From contig CAMYPM010000004.1 in NCBI GenBank assembly GCA_947290775.1, positions 1-64,000 on the forward strand: a stretch of DNA of 64,000 bases, read 5' to 3'. Every line of letters starts with the position of its first letter. The stretch's first letter is position 1. Under the pieces are notes generated by a model. It ran no database searches and was not told where the DNA came from. It was given only the letters and a program-made list of their open reading frames with translations. This DNA is from an uncultured Bacteroidales bacterium. GTDB lineage: Bacteria > Bacteroidota > Bacteroidia > Bacteroidales > Porphyromonadaceae. The position numbers were made by a program, and so were the translations under genes. Shown piece after piece: positions 1 to 7,309 of the stretch.

Positions 1-54
<54 letters not shown>

Positions 55-183
55 AATTCCACCACTTGGGCTTCTCTCGGCTTGCGTCCGGTGAAGTGCT
101 ATACGTCACGAACACAATTTCGGCAAGCCGACCACAAAGGTAGCAATAAAAATTGATTTACCAACTATGCGGAGCAAAAATAA

Positions 184-477
184 TTATTTTCTGCTATCTT
201 TTGCCTTCTCAATCTGCTTTTTAAGGGCATCGATACTCAAATCAACTGCTTCTTCAAATGAAGCAGCAGTTTTTTCGGCAAATAGATCATTTCCCGGTAT
301 TCCTAAACGAATGGAGGCAAATTTATCTTTACCCTCATTACTTTTTACCTCCTTTAAAACCACATCGGCATGGATCACCTCGTCAAAGAAACGATCCAGA
401 CGATCTAATTTTTTCTGAATAAAGGCTTCCAACGCCTTATCTGCGTCTAAATGGACAAATTGAATTCTTACTACCAT
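184..477 (-). CDS. hpf: HPF/RaiA-type ribosome hibernation domain, possible independent start
   Basis: This is the 3' part of the xerC frame, from an internal ATG at 477. The 97 residues begin MVVRIQFVHLDADKALEAF and have the size and sequence of short hibernation-promoting factors, which bind the 30S decoding region and dimerise or silence ribosomes in stationary phase. The purine-rich stretch GAAGAAAAG just before the ATG could serve as a ribosome site, so translation may restart here. In most Bacteroidales this is a separate gene directly after xerC. It has no long C-terminal dimerisation domain. Confidence 0.65.
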   Translation of the reverse strand: MVVRIQFVHLDADKALEAFIQKKLDRLDRFFDEVIHADVVLKEVKSNEGKDKFASIRLGIPGNDLFAEKTAASFEEAVDLSIDALKKQIEKAKDSRK

Positions 478-1413
478 GTTCTTTTCTTCAGCTTGTGCTC
501 TTGGATGAGCGTGGTACATTTTCTGCAGTTCCTTGAAAGTAGTATGTGTGTAACGAACCGTTGTAGATAAACTACTATGCCCCAGCAACTCTTTAACGGC
601 GGTCAAATCAGCTCCCTCGTTTAGCATATCGGTAGCGAAGGAATGCCGCAACGTATGCGGACCGCGTCTTGCCAAGCCAGGTATCATATCTAAGTGTTTT
701 CTTACAACTCTGTACACTCTATCCACCCCCATAGGCTCTGCCCTCAAAGTAACAAAAAAAAACTGAGAATTGCCAACGCATTTTCCCCTAAGAAGTAGGT
801 ATTGTTTAATACGCTCCTTTAATCTGCTTCCAAAAGGGATAATCCGCTCCTTATCTCCCTTTCCTAAAACGCGTAATAGAGACTCATCAACGCGTACATC
901 TGTATTCTTCAATCCCGCCAATTCACTGCGACGCATCCCCGTCTCATATAGCATTTCCACAATGAGACGATCTCTCACCTCCTCAAAATCATCCTCATTA
1001 ATAGGTGCATCGATCAGAGTAGCACTTTCTCGCTCTGTGAGATAGGCCGGCAATACTTTTTCCTGTTTGGGCCCTTTCAGTCCTTGGGTCGGATTAGCCG
1101 TAATAGCCCCTTCTCGAAAAAGATATCGATAGAAACTCTTCGTTACACTCAACTTACGAAGTACAGAGCCACTCTTCAGGCCACTATCCATCAAGTGAGA
1201 TATCCACCCACGCACTATATCTCGATCACCGGCAGATGGGAGGAACGTATCATCGCTAACCATGACTGCATAGTCATAATAAGCAAGCACATCTTTTGTG
1301 TAATACGCCACGGTGTGATCCGCATAGTTTCGTTCGTATTGCAACCACAGCACAAAGCGAGAGAGCATATCTTCTCGTGTAACCACCCTCGATATATTTT
1401 GCCCTCTATCCAT
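184..1413 (-). CDS. xerC: XerC/XerD-type tyrosine recombinase fused in frame to an HPF domain
   Basis: The first ~310 residues are a tyrosine recombinase of the Xer family, which resolves chromosome dimers at dif together with a partner Xer protein. Counting from an upstream TTG at 1434, the catalytic set is Arg168 (ETGMRRSEL), Lys192 (GKGDKE), His260 and Arg263 (HTLRHSF), His286 (LLGHSS) and nucleophile Tyr295 (RYTHT). The spacing matches XerD. I prefer the ATG at 1413, because the TTG lies in the T tract of a hairpin; an ATG at residue 23 is also possible. No stop follows the usual end (HPRA): the frame continues through Met320 into a complete ~97-residue ribosome hibernation factor. Whether one fusion protein or two products are made is inference. 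Confidence 0.85.
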   Translation of the reverse strand: MDRGQNISRVVTREDMLSRFVLWLQYERNYADHTVAYYTKDVLAYYDYAVMVSDDTFLPSAGDRDIVRGWISHLMDSGLKSGSVLRKLSVTKSFYRYLFREGAITANPTQGLKGPKQEKVLPAYLTERESATLIDAPINEDDFEEVRDRLIVEMLYETGMRRSELAGLKNTDVRVDESLLRVLGKGDKERIIPFGSRLKERIKQYLLLRGKCVGNSQFFFVTLRAEPMGVDRVYRVVRKHLDMIPGLARRGPHTLRHSFATDMLNEGADLTAVKELLGHSSLSTTVRYTHTTFKELQKMYHAHPRAQAEEKNMVVRIQFVHLDADKALEAFIQKKLDRLDRFFDEVIHADVVLKEVKSNEGKDKFASIRLGIPGNDLFAEKTAASFEEAVDLSIDALKKQIEKAKDSRK

Positions 1414-1436
1414 ACGACACACTCTAACCGACAAAA

Positions 1437-1469
1437 CCTCTTGAGCAACTTGCCGGTTGCCTCAAGAGG
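1437..1469 (-). terminator. Hairpin between rpsU and xerC (terminator or attenuator)
   Basis: A near-perfect inverted repeat pairs CCTCTTGAG-CAAC with GTTG-C-CTCAAGAGG with one bulged base. On the minus strand it is followed by TTTTG. It sits in the rpsU-xerC gap and covers the ORF's alternative TTG start, which argues against that start. It could partly terminate rpsU transcripts and limit read-through into xerC-hpf. Confidence 0.55.
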
Positions 1470-1532
1470 GAATAATAATATAGAGAGAAGTATTCTCTTC
1501 CTCGAAAATAAAAAGTAGGTCGAGAGGAGAGC

Positions 1533-1727
1533 TTAATTTTCCTCAGCGTCGCGTAGGCGTTGAATATAGATAGCTTTCTCCCTCTGCTTACGCTTCAGCT
1601 CAGAAGGTTTAACAAAAGCTTGTCTGCTACGCAATTCACGCATTCTTCCTGTGCGGTCAAATTTTCTTTTATAGCGTCTCAGAGCGCGTTCTATATTGTC
1701 TTCCTCTCTTACCGGTACTACTATCAT
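1533..1727 (-). CDS. rpsU: Small ribosomal subunit protein bS21
   Basis: A 64-residue basic protein starting MIVVPVREEDNIERALRRYKRKF, the typical bS21 opening, with an Arg/Lys-rich second half. bS21 lies near the anti-Shine-Dalgarno end of 16S rRNA in the 30S subunit and affects initiation. It heads the rpsU-xerC-hpf-tRNA order known from Bacteroidales and has its own TAnnTTTG-type promoter about 110 bp upstream. Length and start are normal for the family. Confidence 0.95.
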   Translation of the reverse strand: MIVVPVREEDNIERALRRYKRKFDRTGRMRELRSRQAFVKPSELKRKQREKAIYIQRLRDAEEN

Positions 1728-1834
1728 GCTTTTACTTTCTTATATGCTTTCTTAATGTTCGTTTTCGTCTTATAGTAAGCTGCTGCAAAGGGTTATCCCA
1801 CGAAAGGAGATGCCATCCTCGGCTTCAGTGGCTG

Positions 1835-1842
1835 CAAAGGTA
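1835..1842 (-). promoter_or_regulatory. Bacteroidetes-type -7 box for rpsU
   Basis: TACCTTTG on the minus strand matches the TAnnTTTG -7 consensus of the Bacteroidetes primary sigma factor. It lies about 108 bp upstream of rpsU. I saw no clear -33 TTG at the standard distance. Confidence 0.5.
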
Positions 1843-1973
1843 ATAAATTATTGCAGAATAGAATTATTTTCCTTGTCTATTCATCTATTTTTGCTGATAC
1901 GCTAATGAGAAGTCAGTAAGGGGAATCACTTCACGGAGATAGGAATTGTACGGAAGCTTTCATTACTACAAAA

Positions 1974-2065
1974 AAAGATCAATACATTTCATCTAAAAGA
2001 TACAGATCTTTTCATTGAAACTTATAGATGTTTTAGACGAAAAATACAGATGTTTTTTCTACCCC
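1974..2065. repeat. 22-bp-period dyad array A (4 units)
   Basis: Units start at about 1977, 2000, 2022 and 2044, a spacing of 23, 22 and 22. The core of the 2000 unit is a perfect-armed dyad, AAAGAT-ACAG-ATCTTT, at 1997-2012. The next units read AAACTTATAGATGTTTT and AAATACAGATGTTTT. The array lies between the divergent rpsU and LRR-protein genes, clear of both promoters. The rest of the 1843-2150 stretch shows nothing I can name. See the findings for the shared family. Confidence 0.75.
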
Positions 2066-2156
2066 TTTTACGCTTTTCACAGAGCAGCTACAAATTAAGG
2101 AGTGAAGAAGATGTCTTTATTAAAGGTGAAATGCATTGCTCTTCATAGGCAAACTC

Positions 2157-2187
2157 TTGGTCAGCTGACTCTTTTTATGTTACTTTG
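2157..2187 (+). promoter_or_regulatory. Probable promoter of the LRR surface protein gene
   Basis: TTG at 2157 and TACTTTG at 2181-2187 are separated by 21 bp, close to the Bacteroidetes -33/-7 arrangement (the -7 box is one base short of TAnnTTTG). A perfect 10-bp palindrome, GTCAGCTGAC, at 2160-2169 lies between the boxes and could be an operator. Confidence 0.4.
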
Positions 2188-2261
2188 CGGGCCACAACAT
2201 GATGATAATGGACAAAATCTTTCAAGAATAAAGCATTTACAACCCAAATATCAAAAGTAAA

Positions 2262-3950
2262 ATGAAGAAAACAATTACTCTATTGACCCTTTTCTTGTTG
2301 GTCGCCTTTGCGTTACCGGCTCAGAAGGGACAAATCTTCCAAACAGGTAGCGAAGGACCTGTTTTCAGCTACGATGTAGTAGCCGGGGAACCACGCCCCT
2401 ATTATGACTCGGGAGGTCCTGAAAATAACATGAGGGACACCCAAAATATGACCATTATCCAACTCAAACCGGTCAATGCGGATTCACACATCACCATTGT
2501 CTTTGAAGAAATGGAAATCGGAGACAATGACCATATGCGGTTCTATGCCGGAGCCATTGAACTGTGGAATGGGGCGGACGAAGATGGCGAATATTACTAC
2601 GATTGGCCCAAAGGAATAACACCTATACTAGCACTTAAGGGAAACCCTGACAATCCAAAATTCTCTGTTATTTCTAACTCCCCCGATGGCTGTATGTCAG
2701 TTGCTTTTCAACACAATTCAACTGCCAAGGGATGGAAAGGCATGATCTATTGCGTAAAGAATGGAGACCCCGAACCCAGCGTAGGCGGAGAACCGGGAAT
2801 TTCCTTTACTACAAACAAAGAAGTAGGCAGCAAGATCACCCTTTCAGTAACTGCTAACGGAGAAGTAAGTGCCTCCGGATTGAAACTTCCTGATGGTCAA
2901 AGCAACTTAACGAAGGACAAAGAGGTATCCTACGAAATAACGAGTCAGGACATTCGGCTCACCGGAGACATTACCAAATTAGAAGTGCACAATAATGGGC
3001 TCCAAACGCTTAACTTGGACGAGGCTAAGAACCTAACAAGCCTTGAGTGTAGTTATAACCAAATACAAGCTCTTGACTTTTCACATAACGCTCTAATAAA
3101 GAGAATTAAGTGTGAAAACAACCAACTTGCTACGCTTACTTTGACAGGCTGTAGCAGCCTTGATTATTTGGATTGCACCGGCAACAAGTTAAATGCGCTT
3201 GATCTTTCTACAAATACTAGTATGTGGTCGTTATGGTGCGAATCTAACCAATTCACTTCGTTAGACGTATCTATGTGTAAGGATCTGATGTACTTCGCAT
3301 GTTCAGGCAATCAGCTTACGGAGCTTAATCTAAGTAAGAATGCAGAGCTAGCACATATCTTCTGTAGTGAAAATAAAATTTCCTCATTGGATCTCTCAAC
3401 CTGTGGGAAGCTCAACACGGTAGCTGTTTATGACAATCCTTTGGAATCGCTCAAATTGCCTACTGCGACTTCATTAGAGTTCATATCTATCTATCGGACT
3501 AAACTCAGCCATGAAAGCCTCCGTACAATAATAGAGGGATTACCATCGCGCTTTGATGCCAACAACACTCCTTTAGATCCTGCCGGATCACTTACCGTAC
3601 AAGTTAAGGGAGAAAAAAGCCCCATGAAGGTATTTGACAAAGATATTAAGGATGCTGAAGCTAAGAACTGGAAGTTACTCCAGTATGACGAAGATACCGA
3701 TGAGGTGACAAACCCCACTTATAAAGAAGAGATCGCTTCAAATAAGGCTTGGCAAATAGTCGTACTCAAGGATGTGCTCACCATCAAGAATGCGCCTTTA
3801 GGCAAAGAGGTTACACTCCATGGCATAGACGGCACCCTATACCTGAGAAACACTCTTACTACTGAGACAACTACCTTGGATATAAGCAAAATTCCCTCAG
3901 GAGTCTATGTAGTAACGATTGAAAATGTAAGTAGCACCATTATCAAATAG
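2262..3950 (+). CDS. Secreted CUB-like/leucine-rich-repeat protein, T9SS type A cargo
   Basis: 562 residues. A Sec signal peptide spans 1-20 (MKKTITLLTLFLLVAFALPA). Residues ~25-165 resemble a CUB domain (YYDSGGPENN, FYAG, FSVISNSPDGCMSVAFQ). Residues ~237-400 hold about eight 21-residue leucine-rich repeats of the cysteine-containing type (LTSLECSYNQIQALDFSHNA and relatives). Residues ~497-562 look like a type A T9SS sorting domain (LYLRNTL, LDISKIPSGVYVVTIEN, ending TIIK), which would direct export across the outer membrane and attachment to the surface. Its ligand is unknown; similar Porphyromonas proteins are surface adhesin-like. It is monocistronic, with its own promoter and terminator. 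Confidence 0.8.
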   Translation: MKKTITLLTLFLLVAFALPAQKGQIFQTGSEGPVFSYDVVAGEPRPYYDSGGPENNMRDTQNMTIIQLKPVNADSHITIVFEEMEIGDNDHMRFYAGAIELWNGADEDGEYYYDWPKGITPILALKGNPDNPKFSVISNSPDGCMSVAFQHNSTAKGWKGMIYCVKNGDPEPSVGGEPGISFTTNKEVGSKITLSVTANGEVSASGLKLPDGQSNLTKDKEVSYEITSQDIRLTGDITKLEVHNNGLQTLNLDEAKNLTSLECSYNQIQALDFSHNALIKRIKCENNQLATLTLTGCSSLDYLDCTGNKLNALDLSTNTSMWSLWCESNQFTSLDVSMCKDLMYFACSGNQLTELNLSKNAELAHIFCSENKISSLDLSTCGKLNTVAVYDNPLESLKLPTATSLEFISIYRTKLSHESLRTIIEGLPSRFDANNTPLDPAGSLTVQVKGEKSPMKVFDKDIKDAEAKNWKLLQYDEDTDEVTNPTYKEEIASNKAWQIVVLKDVLTIKNAPLGKEVTLHGIDGTLYLRNTLTTETTTLDISKIPSGVYVVTIENVSSTIIK

Positions 3951-3996
3951 AGCGTTTTTAAAAGGGCGCGAATAAGCTATTCACATTAGAAATTCC

Positions 3997-4032
3997 AAAA
4001 GGGCAGTACTGGTTTTCAGTACTGCCCTTTTT
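3997..4032. terminator. Bidirectional terminator between the LRR gene and bioD
   Basis: An 11-bp perfect stem (GGGCAGTACTG/CAGTACTGCCC) with a 5-nt loop is flanked by AAAA on the left and TTTTT on the right, so it can stop transcription from both convergent genes. Confidence 0.9.
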
Positions 4033-4059
4033 CAAAGTTACTCTTTTGTATTAAGGTCT

Positions 4060-4713
4060 CTATTCAGCCTCCTTGAGAAGGGGTACATCAACCCAGCGGG
4101 CTGTCGGATAGCGTGCTTTCAGTAGATGTTGTAAATATTTGCGGCTTTCGCTATCTATTGGCTTCTCTTCATTTGGATAAGCATTGTAAAGCAGATAGCG
4201 CAGGGGAATACGACGTTTGTCTAATGCTTCCAAACTCAGCAGAGTATGATTCAAACTTCCCAATCGGCCACATGTGACTAATGCCATTGCATAACCACTC
4301 TCTGCCACAAAATCAATTGTTAGTAAATTTTCCTTGAGTGGCACCATCAAACCGCCTGCTCCCTCCATTAAAACCACCTCATAGCCCAAGTCTAATAGTT
4401 TTTTATTATCCTCACGAATATGCTCTGGATCAATACCGGCACCGTCCATTGCAGCAGCCAAATGTGGAGAGGCCGGATAAGTAAAAAGATAACTATTACG
4501 GTAGTGCTGGGCTACTTCGTCATCAGTTAAAAAGGGAGCAATCCGATTATGCTTTGAAAGATCCTCACTCACCCCATGCATGCCTGTCTCTACCGGTTTA
4601 GAGGTGGTTACCTTGATGCCCTCCTGGTGCAGGAGTGTAGCCAAATAACCGGTAGCAGCCGTTTTCCCTATTCCCGTATCTATACCGCTTACAAATATGA
4701 TCTCTTTGTTCAT
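4060..4713 (-). CDS. bioD: ATP-dependent dethiobiotin synthetase
   Basis: 217 residues. BioD forms the ureido ring of dethiobiotin from 7,8-diaminopelargonate, CO2 and ATP in biotin synthesis. The N-terminal P-loop is FVSGIDTGIGKT, followed by the substrate-binding TSKPVETG, and residues ~118-125 carry the MEGAGGLMVPL motif typical of BioD. Length is normal. No other bio genes are adjacent. A -7 box lies about 40 bp upstream and the gene shares a bidirectional terminator with the LRR gene. Confidence 0.92.
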   Translation of the reverse strand: MNKEIIFVSGIDTGIGKTAATGYLATLLHQEGIKVTTSKPVETGMHGVSEDLSKHNRIAPFLTDDEVAQHYRNSYLFTYPASPHLAAAMDGAGIDPEHIREDNKKLLDLGYEVVLMEGAGGLMVPLKENLLTIDFVAESGYAMALVTCGRLGSLNHTLLSLEALDKRRIPLRYLLYNAYPNEEKPIDSESRKYLQHLLKARYPTARWVDVPLLKEAE

Positions 4714-4751
4714 TGTATTTTGCTCTTATAAAAGGTTATCCATTACAGCTA

Positions 4752-4784
4752 CAAAGTTACCGCATCAACATAAAAGAGCACCAA
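4752..4784 (-). promoter_or_regulatory. Probable bioD promoter
   Basis: On the minus strand TAACTTTG (4752-4759) matches TAnnTTTG, with TTG (4782-4784) 22 bp upstream. I did not recognise a BirA operator. Confidence 0.5.
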
Positions 4785-4839
4785 TATTGGCATACAAATC
4801 AATAAGTTGATTAATCACACTCTACTATAAGAAAGGCGA

Positions 4840-4872
4840 TTGTCGTTAATCAGAAATTATTTTGTACCTTTG
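4840..4872 (+). promoter_or_regulatory. Promoter of rpmB-rpmG-DUF4295
   Basis: TTG at 4840-4842 and TACCTTTG at 4865-4872 are 22 bp apart. Transcription would start near 4878 and give a leader of about 155 nt before the rpmB ATG. Confidence 0.6.
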
Positions 4873-5034
4873 CCAACTGAAAGCGCAATATCCGTAATGA
4901 TCGGTCACCAAGGTCATGATGCTAACCCCTTGAGTGATTCATATTAGTCGGCTAACGTGCTAAAAAAGAATATTATAGTAATATAAACTATGGGTCCGGC
5001 CACAGCAGTTCGGGCTCACAACAGAATAGAAGCA

Positions 5035-5301
5035 ATGTCACGAGTTTGTCAAATAACCGGTAAACGTGCTATATCCGGTAACAATGTGTCGCACTCCAAT
5101 CATCGCACGAGGCGACAGTTTGACGTCAACCTCTTCACAAAGAAGTTCTACTGGCCGGAAGAGGACTGCTGGATCAGACTTAAAGTATCCGCAACAGGGC
5201 TGCGTTTAATTAACCGCATTGGCCTTAACGAAGCAATTAAAAGAGCTGTGGAGAAAGGGTACCTCACCGAGGCTACCATTCTTGAGGCACCGACTAAGTA
5301 A
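5035..5301 (+). CDS. rpmB: Large ribosomal subunit protein bL28
   Basis: 88 residues from the ATG at 5035: [20 protein letters not shown] is the standard bL28 opening, continuing [11 protein letters not shown]. The frame stays open upstream to an ATG at 4990, but that adds 15 residues without family precedent, so the inner start is chosen. bL28 is a component of the 50S subunit. It is first in a compact unit with rpmG (14-nt gap) and the DUF4295 gene. Confidence 0.95.
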   Translation: MSRVCQITGKRAISGNNVSHSNHRTRRQFDVNLFTKKFYWPEEDCWIRLKVSATGLRLINRIGLNEAIKRAVEKGYLTEATILEAPTK

Positions 5302-5315
5302 GGGAGGAAAAGAAG

Positions 5316-5504
5316 ATGTCGAAGAAAGGTAAAGACGCAAGAGGGCAAGTAATCCTCGAATGCACGGAAATGAAAGAAAGTGGTCTGCCCGGCACTAGCC
5401 GCTACATCACGACCAAAAATAAGAAGAATACAACCCAACGCTTGGAGCTTAAGAAGTATAATCCTATCCTCAAGCGATACACGATTCATCGTGAGATAAA
5501 GTAA
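5316..5504 (+). CDS. rpmG: Large ribosomal subunit protein bL33
   Basis: 62 residues, [20 protein letters not shown], with [21 protein letters not shown] and a C-terminal HREIK, all typical of bL33 in the 50S E-site region. There is a single Cys, so this is the zinc-free form. GGAGG lies 12 nt before the start. It sits between rpmB and DUF4295, the common Bacteroidetes order. Confidence 0.95.
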   Translation: MSKKGKDARGQVILECTEMKESGLPGTSRYITTKNKKNTTQRLELKKYNPILKRYTIHREIK

Positions 5505-5529
5505 ATCATTGGAGAGAGCGTAATATACC

Positions 5530-5694
5530 ATGGCAAAAAAATCAGTTGCAACATTTAGAGGCGGTAGTAAAGACGGCCGCGCCTACTCCAAAGTAATCCG
5601 TATGGAGAAATCTCCTAAAACGGGTGCGTACTGCTTTAAAGAAGAAATGGTACTTAACGAAGCAGTAGACGATTGGTTTAAGGCAACAAAGTAA
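5530..5694 (+). CDS. DUF4295 family small protein
   Basis: A 54-residue frame begins MAKKSVATFRGGSKDGRAYS and ends in DDWFKATK. It is basic and soluble with no membrane segment. This is the conserved Bacteroidetes protein DUF4295 found directly after rpmG, suggesting a ribosome-linked role that is not established. It starts 25 nt after rpmG. In many relatives ftsY follows; here a terminator region follows instead. Confidence 0.85.
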   Translation: MAKKSVATFRGGSKDGRAYSKVIRMEKSPKTGAYCFKEEMVLNEAVDDWFKATK

Positions 5695-5744
5695 GTACTA
5701 TTTATATCACGGATTAGGCTTGTAGAAGATAATCGTATTAGACA

Positions 5745-5794
5745 GACTCTCAAGAAGTAGAAAGTGCGCTACTTTCTCAGAAGTTGAGAGAGTC
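5745..5794 (+). other. Nested stem-loop downstream of the DUF4295 gene
   Basis: GACTCTCAA (5745-5753) pairs with TTGAGAGAGTC (5784-5794), and an inner AGAAAGT/ACTTTCT pair closes on GCGCT. There is no T run. It could stabilise the 3' end of the rpmB-rpmG mRNA or be part of a small structured RNA. Confidence 0.4.
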
Positions 5795-5847
5795 CTTTAA
5801 GAGACCTAACACAAGCACTTCGCCTAAATAGCACAGTTTTACTGTAG

Positions 5848-5889
5848 ATAGAAAGAAGAGAATGCCTTCAGGCATTCTCTTCTTTCTAT
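5848..5889. terminator. Strong bidirectional terminator
   Basis: A 19-bp perfect stem runs from ATAGAAAGAAGAGAATGCC to its complement around a TTCA loop, ending the rpmB operon (plus) and the ispE/type B cargo operon (minus). Confidence 0.85.
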
Positions 5890-5962
5890 TTATAGTACCG
5901 ACTACTCTACCTAACTATTTCTTTTGCGCTTCTGCAAATACAAAGATCTATAACAAGAAAAA

Positions 5963-7309
5963 TCAAGGTACTGGGTTTGGTTCATTAGGATTGGTGGAGT
6001 CATTTCCGTACATGTTGCTTCCTAATATATTCACATGCCCCTTGAGATGGTAATCCACTCCGTCAGCTCCTTTGGCAATAATTACATAGTAATACGCACC
6101 GGTAGGTACAGGCTTTCCATTAAAAGTGGCATCCCATCCTTCGTCCGGATTGTCCCAAGTAAAAAGCAGATTACCCCACGCATTGTAGATATAGCCTTTA
6201 AACTCTACTAAAGAGCGGTGAGCGACCCGAAAAGTATCGTTTATTCCGGGCGAAGAGAAAGGACTAAAGGCATTCGGCACTTCCAAACGAGAAGCAGCAA
6301 TATCGATCACATATTGTTCACCGGATGTATTGCATTGTGCACTTCGCGAAATAGCCTCTACCATAACTGTGTAACTCCCCATCTCAGTAAATATAAACGA
6401 GGTTTCGGCTCCCTCAGCTCTAAAAATAATAGACGCATCCTCTTGCCCCGTATTACGTCCGCGTGCTATACGCCATGAGTAGCGGGCAGCTGCCGGTTCG
6501 TTGGCGAAGGCTTGCATAGTAAGTTCCACAGGGGCACTAATAACTCGAGATTGGTTATTTAATGTATCTGCACTGCTTTTTTCTATCGTATAAAGAGCAT
6601 GCAACTCTATACGCTGAGCCTCCAGCATATTACTTTCAAGAGGAGGATACCCAACCCCTAAAAGCTCTGTATACTGATCTCCTAAAAGCTTAAACGAAGT
6701 ATCGGCAAGAGGCGCATAAAGCGTTAAGTATTCTTGTTGTGGAGTGAGAAGCTCTTCTTTTTGTTCTTCATGGAAAGCATGTGTATCCTCATCATACTTC
6801 ATATCAGTATAGGAAATTCGGAACTGCCTTTCTAATGGTTTTTCAACACCTTGCGGTGTGTGACACGGCCAGGTTGCAAAGGAAGTATTTGCGCTCACTC
6901 TAATAAGCTCGCAAGGCGCCTCTTCATCATAAGATACCTTTAGTTGCTCACTGGGAAGAGGGACACTTTCATATTGGGCAAACCAATAATAATCAGGCAA
7001 TCCGGATGCTTTTTCTACAATATAACCGCAATTCAACTGAGGTGTATTCAACTCAAAGCAGTTATTTTCAAACGAAGCATTAGCGACCTCCTCACGATCT
7101 GCCGCTGATTTTCTGTAAAAGTAAAGTTTGCTTCCTGCTTGAGCCTCAATCCGGAGCGTATAAGCATTATTGACTACATGCACTACATAGCAATGCATCC
7201 GCTCACCTTCTGGAGAGCGCACCTCAGCTAATCTACACCCATCTCCACTCACTTGTGCCGTAACTAAGACAGGTAACAAGCCAAGGAGGACAAACAAAAT
7301 TCGCTTCAT
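5963..7309 (-). CDS. Secreted protein with T9SS type B (gliding-motility-like) C-terminal domain
   Basis: 448 residues. The signal peptide is MKRILFVLLGLLPVLVTA. Residues ~250-340 contain a PKD-like beta-sandwich (RYSWRIARG, TEMGSYTVMVEA). Residues ~342-430 are a type B sorting domain: PNAFSPFSSPGINDTF, YIYNAWGNLLFTW, GWDATFNGKPVPTGAYYYVI. Such domains direct export by the type IX system. The domain is followed by an unusual Asn/Pro-rich tail of about 17 residues ending NEPNPVP, whereas family members usually end at the domain. The function of the N-terminal part is unknown. The start codon overlaps the ispE stop by 4 nt, so it is translationally coupled to ispE. Confidence 0.8.
   Translation of the reverse strand: MKRILFVLLGLLPVLVTAQVSGDGCRLAEVRSPEGERMHCYVVHVVNNAYTLRIEAQAGSKLYFYRKSAADREEVANASFENNCFELNTPQLNCGYIVEKASGLPDYYWFAQYESVPLPSEQLKVSYDEEAPCELIRVSANTSFATWPCHTPQGVEKPLERQFRISYTDMKYDEDTHAFHEEQKEELLTPQQEYLTLYAPLADTSFKLLGDQYTELLGVGYPPLESNMLEAQRIELHALYTIEKSSADTLNNQSRVISAPVELTMQAFANEPAAARYSWRIARGRNTGQEDASIIFRAEGAETSFIFTEMGSYTVMVEAISRSAQCNTSGEQYVIDIAASRLEVPNAFSPFSSPGINDTFRVAHRSLVEFKGYIYNAWGNLLFTWDNPDEGWDATFNGKPVPTGAYYYVIIAKGADGVDYHLKGHVNILGSNMYGNDSTNPNEPNPVP

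Noticed and set aside
1414-1434. TTG start for xerC giving 416 residues
   Set aside because: The TTG lies in the T tract after a terminator-like hairpin and adds residues not typical of the family; the ATG at 1413 is preferred.
4990-5034. N-terminal extension of bL28
   Set aside because: bL28 proteins begin at [10 protein letters not shown]; the 15 upstream residues have no family precedent.
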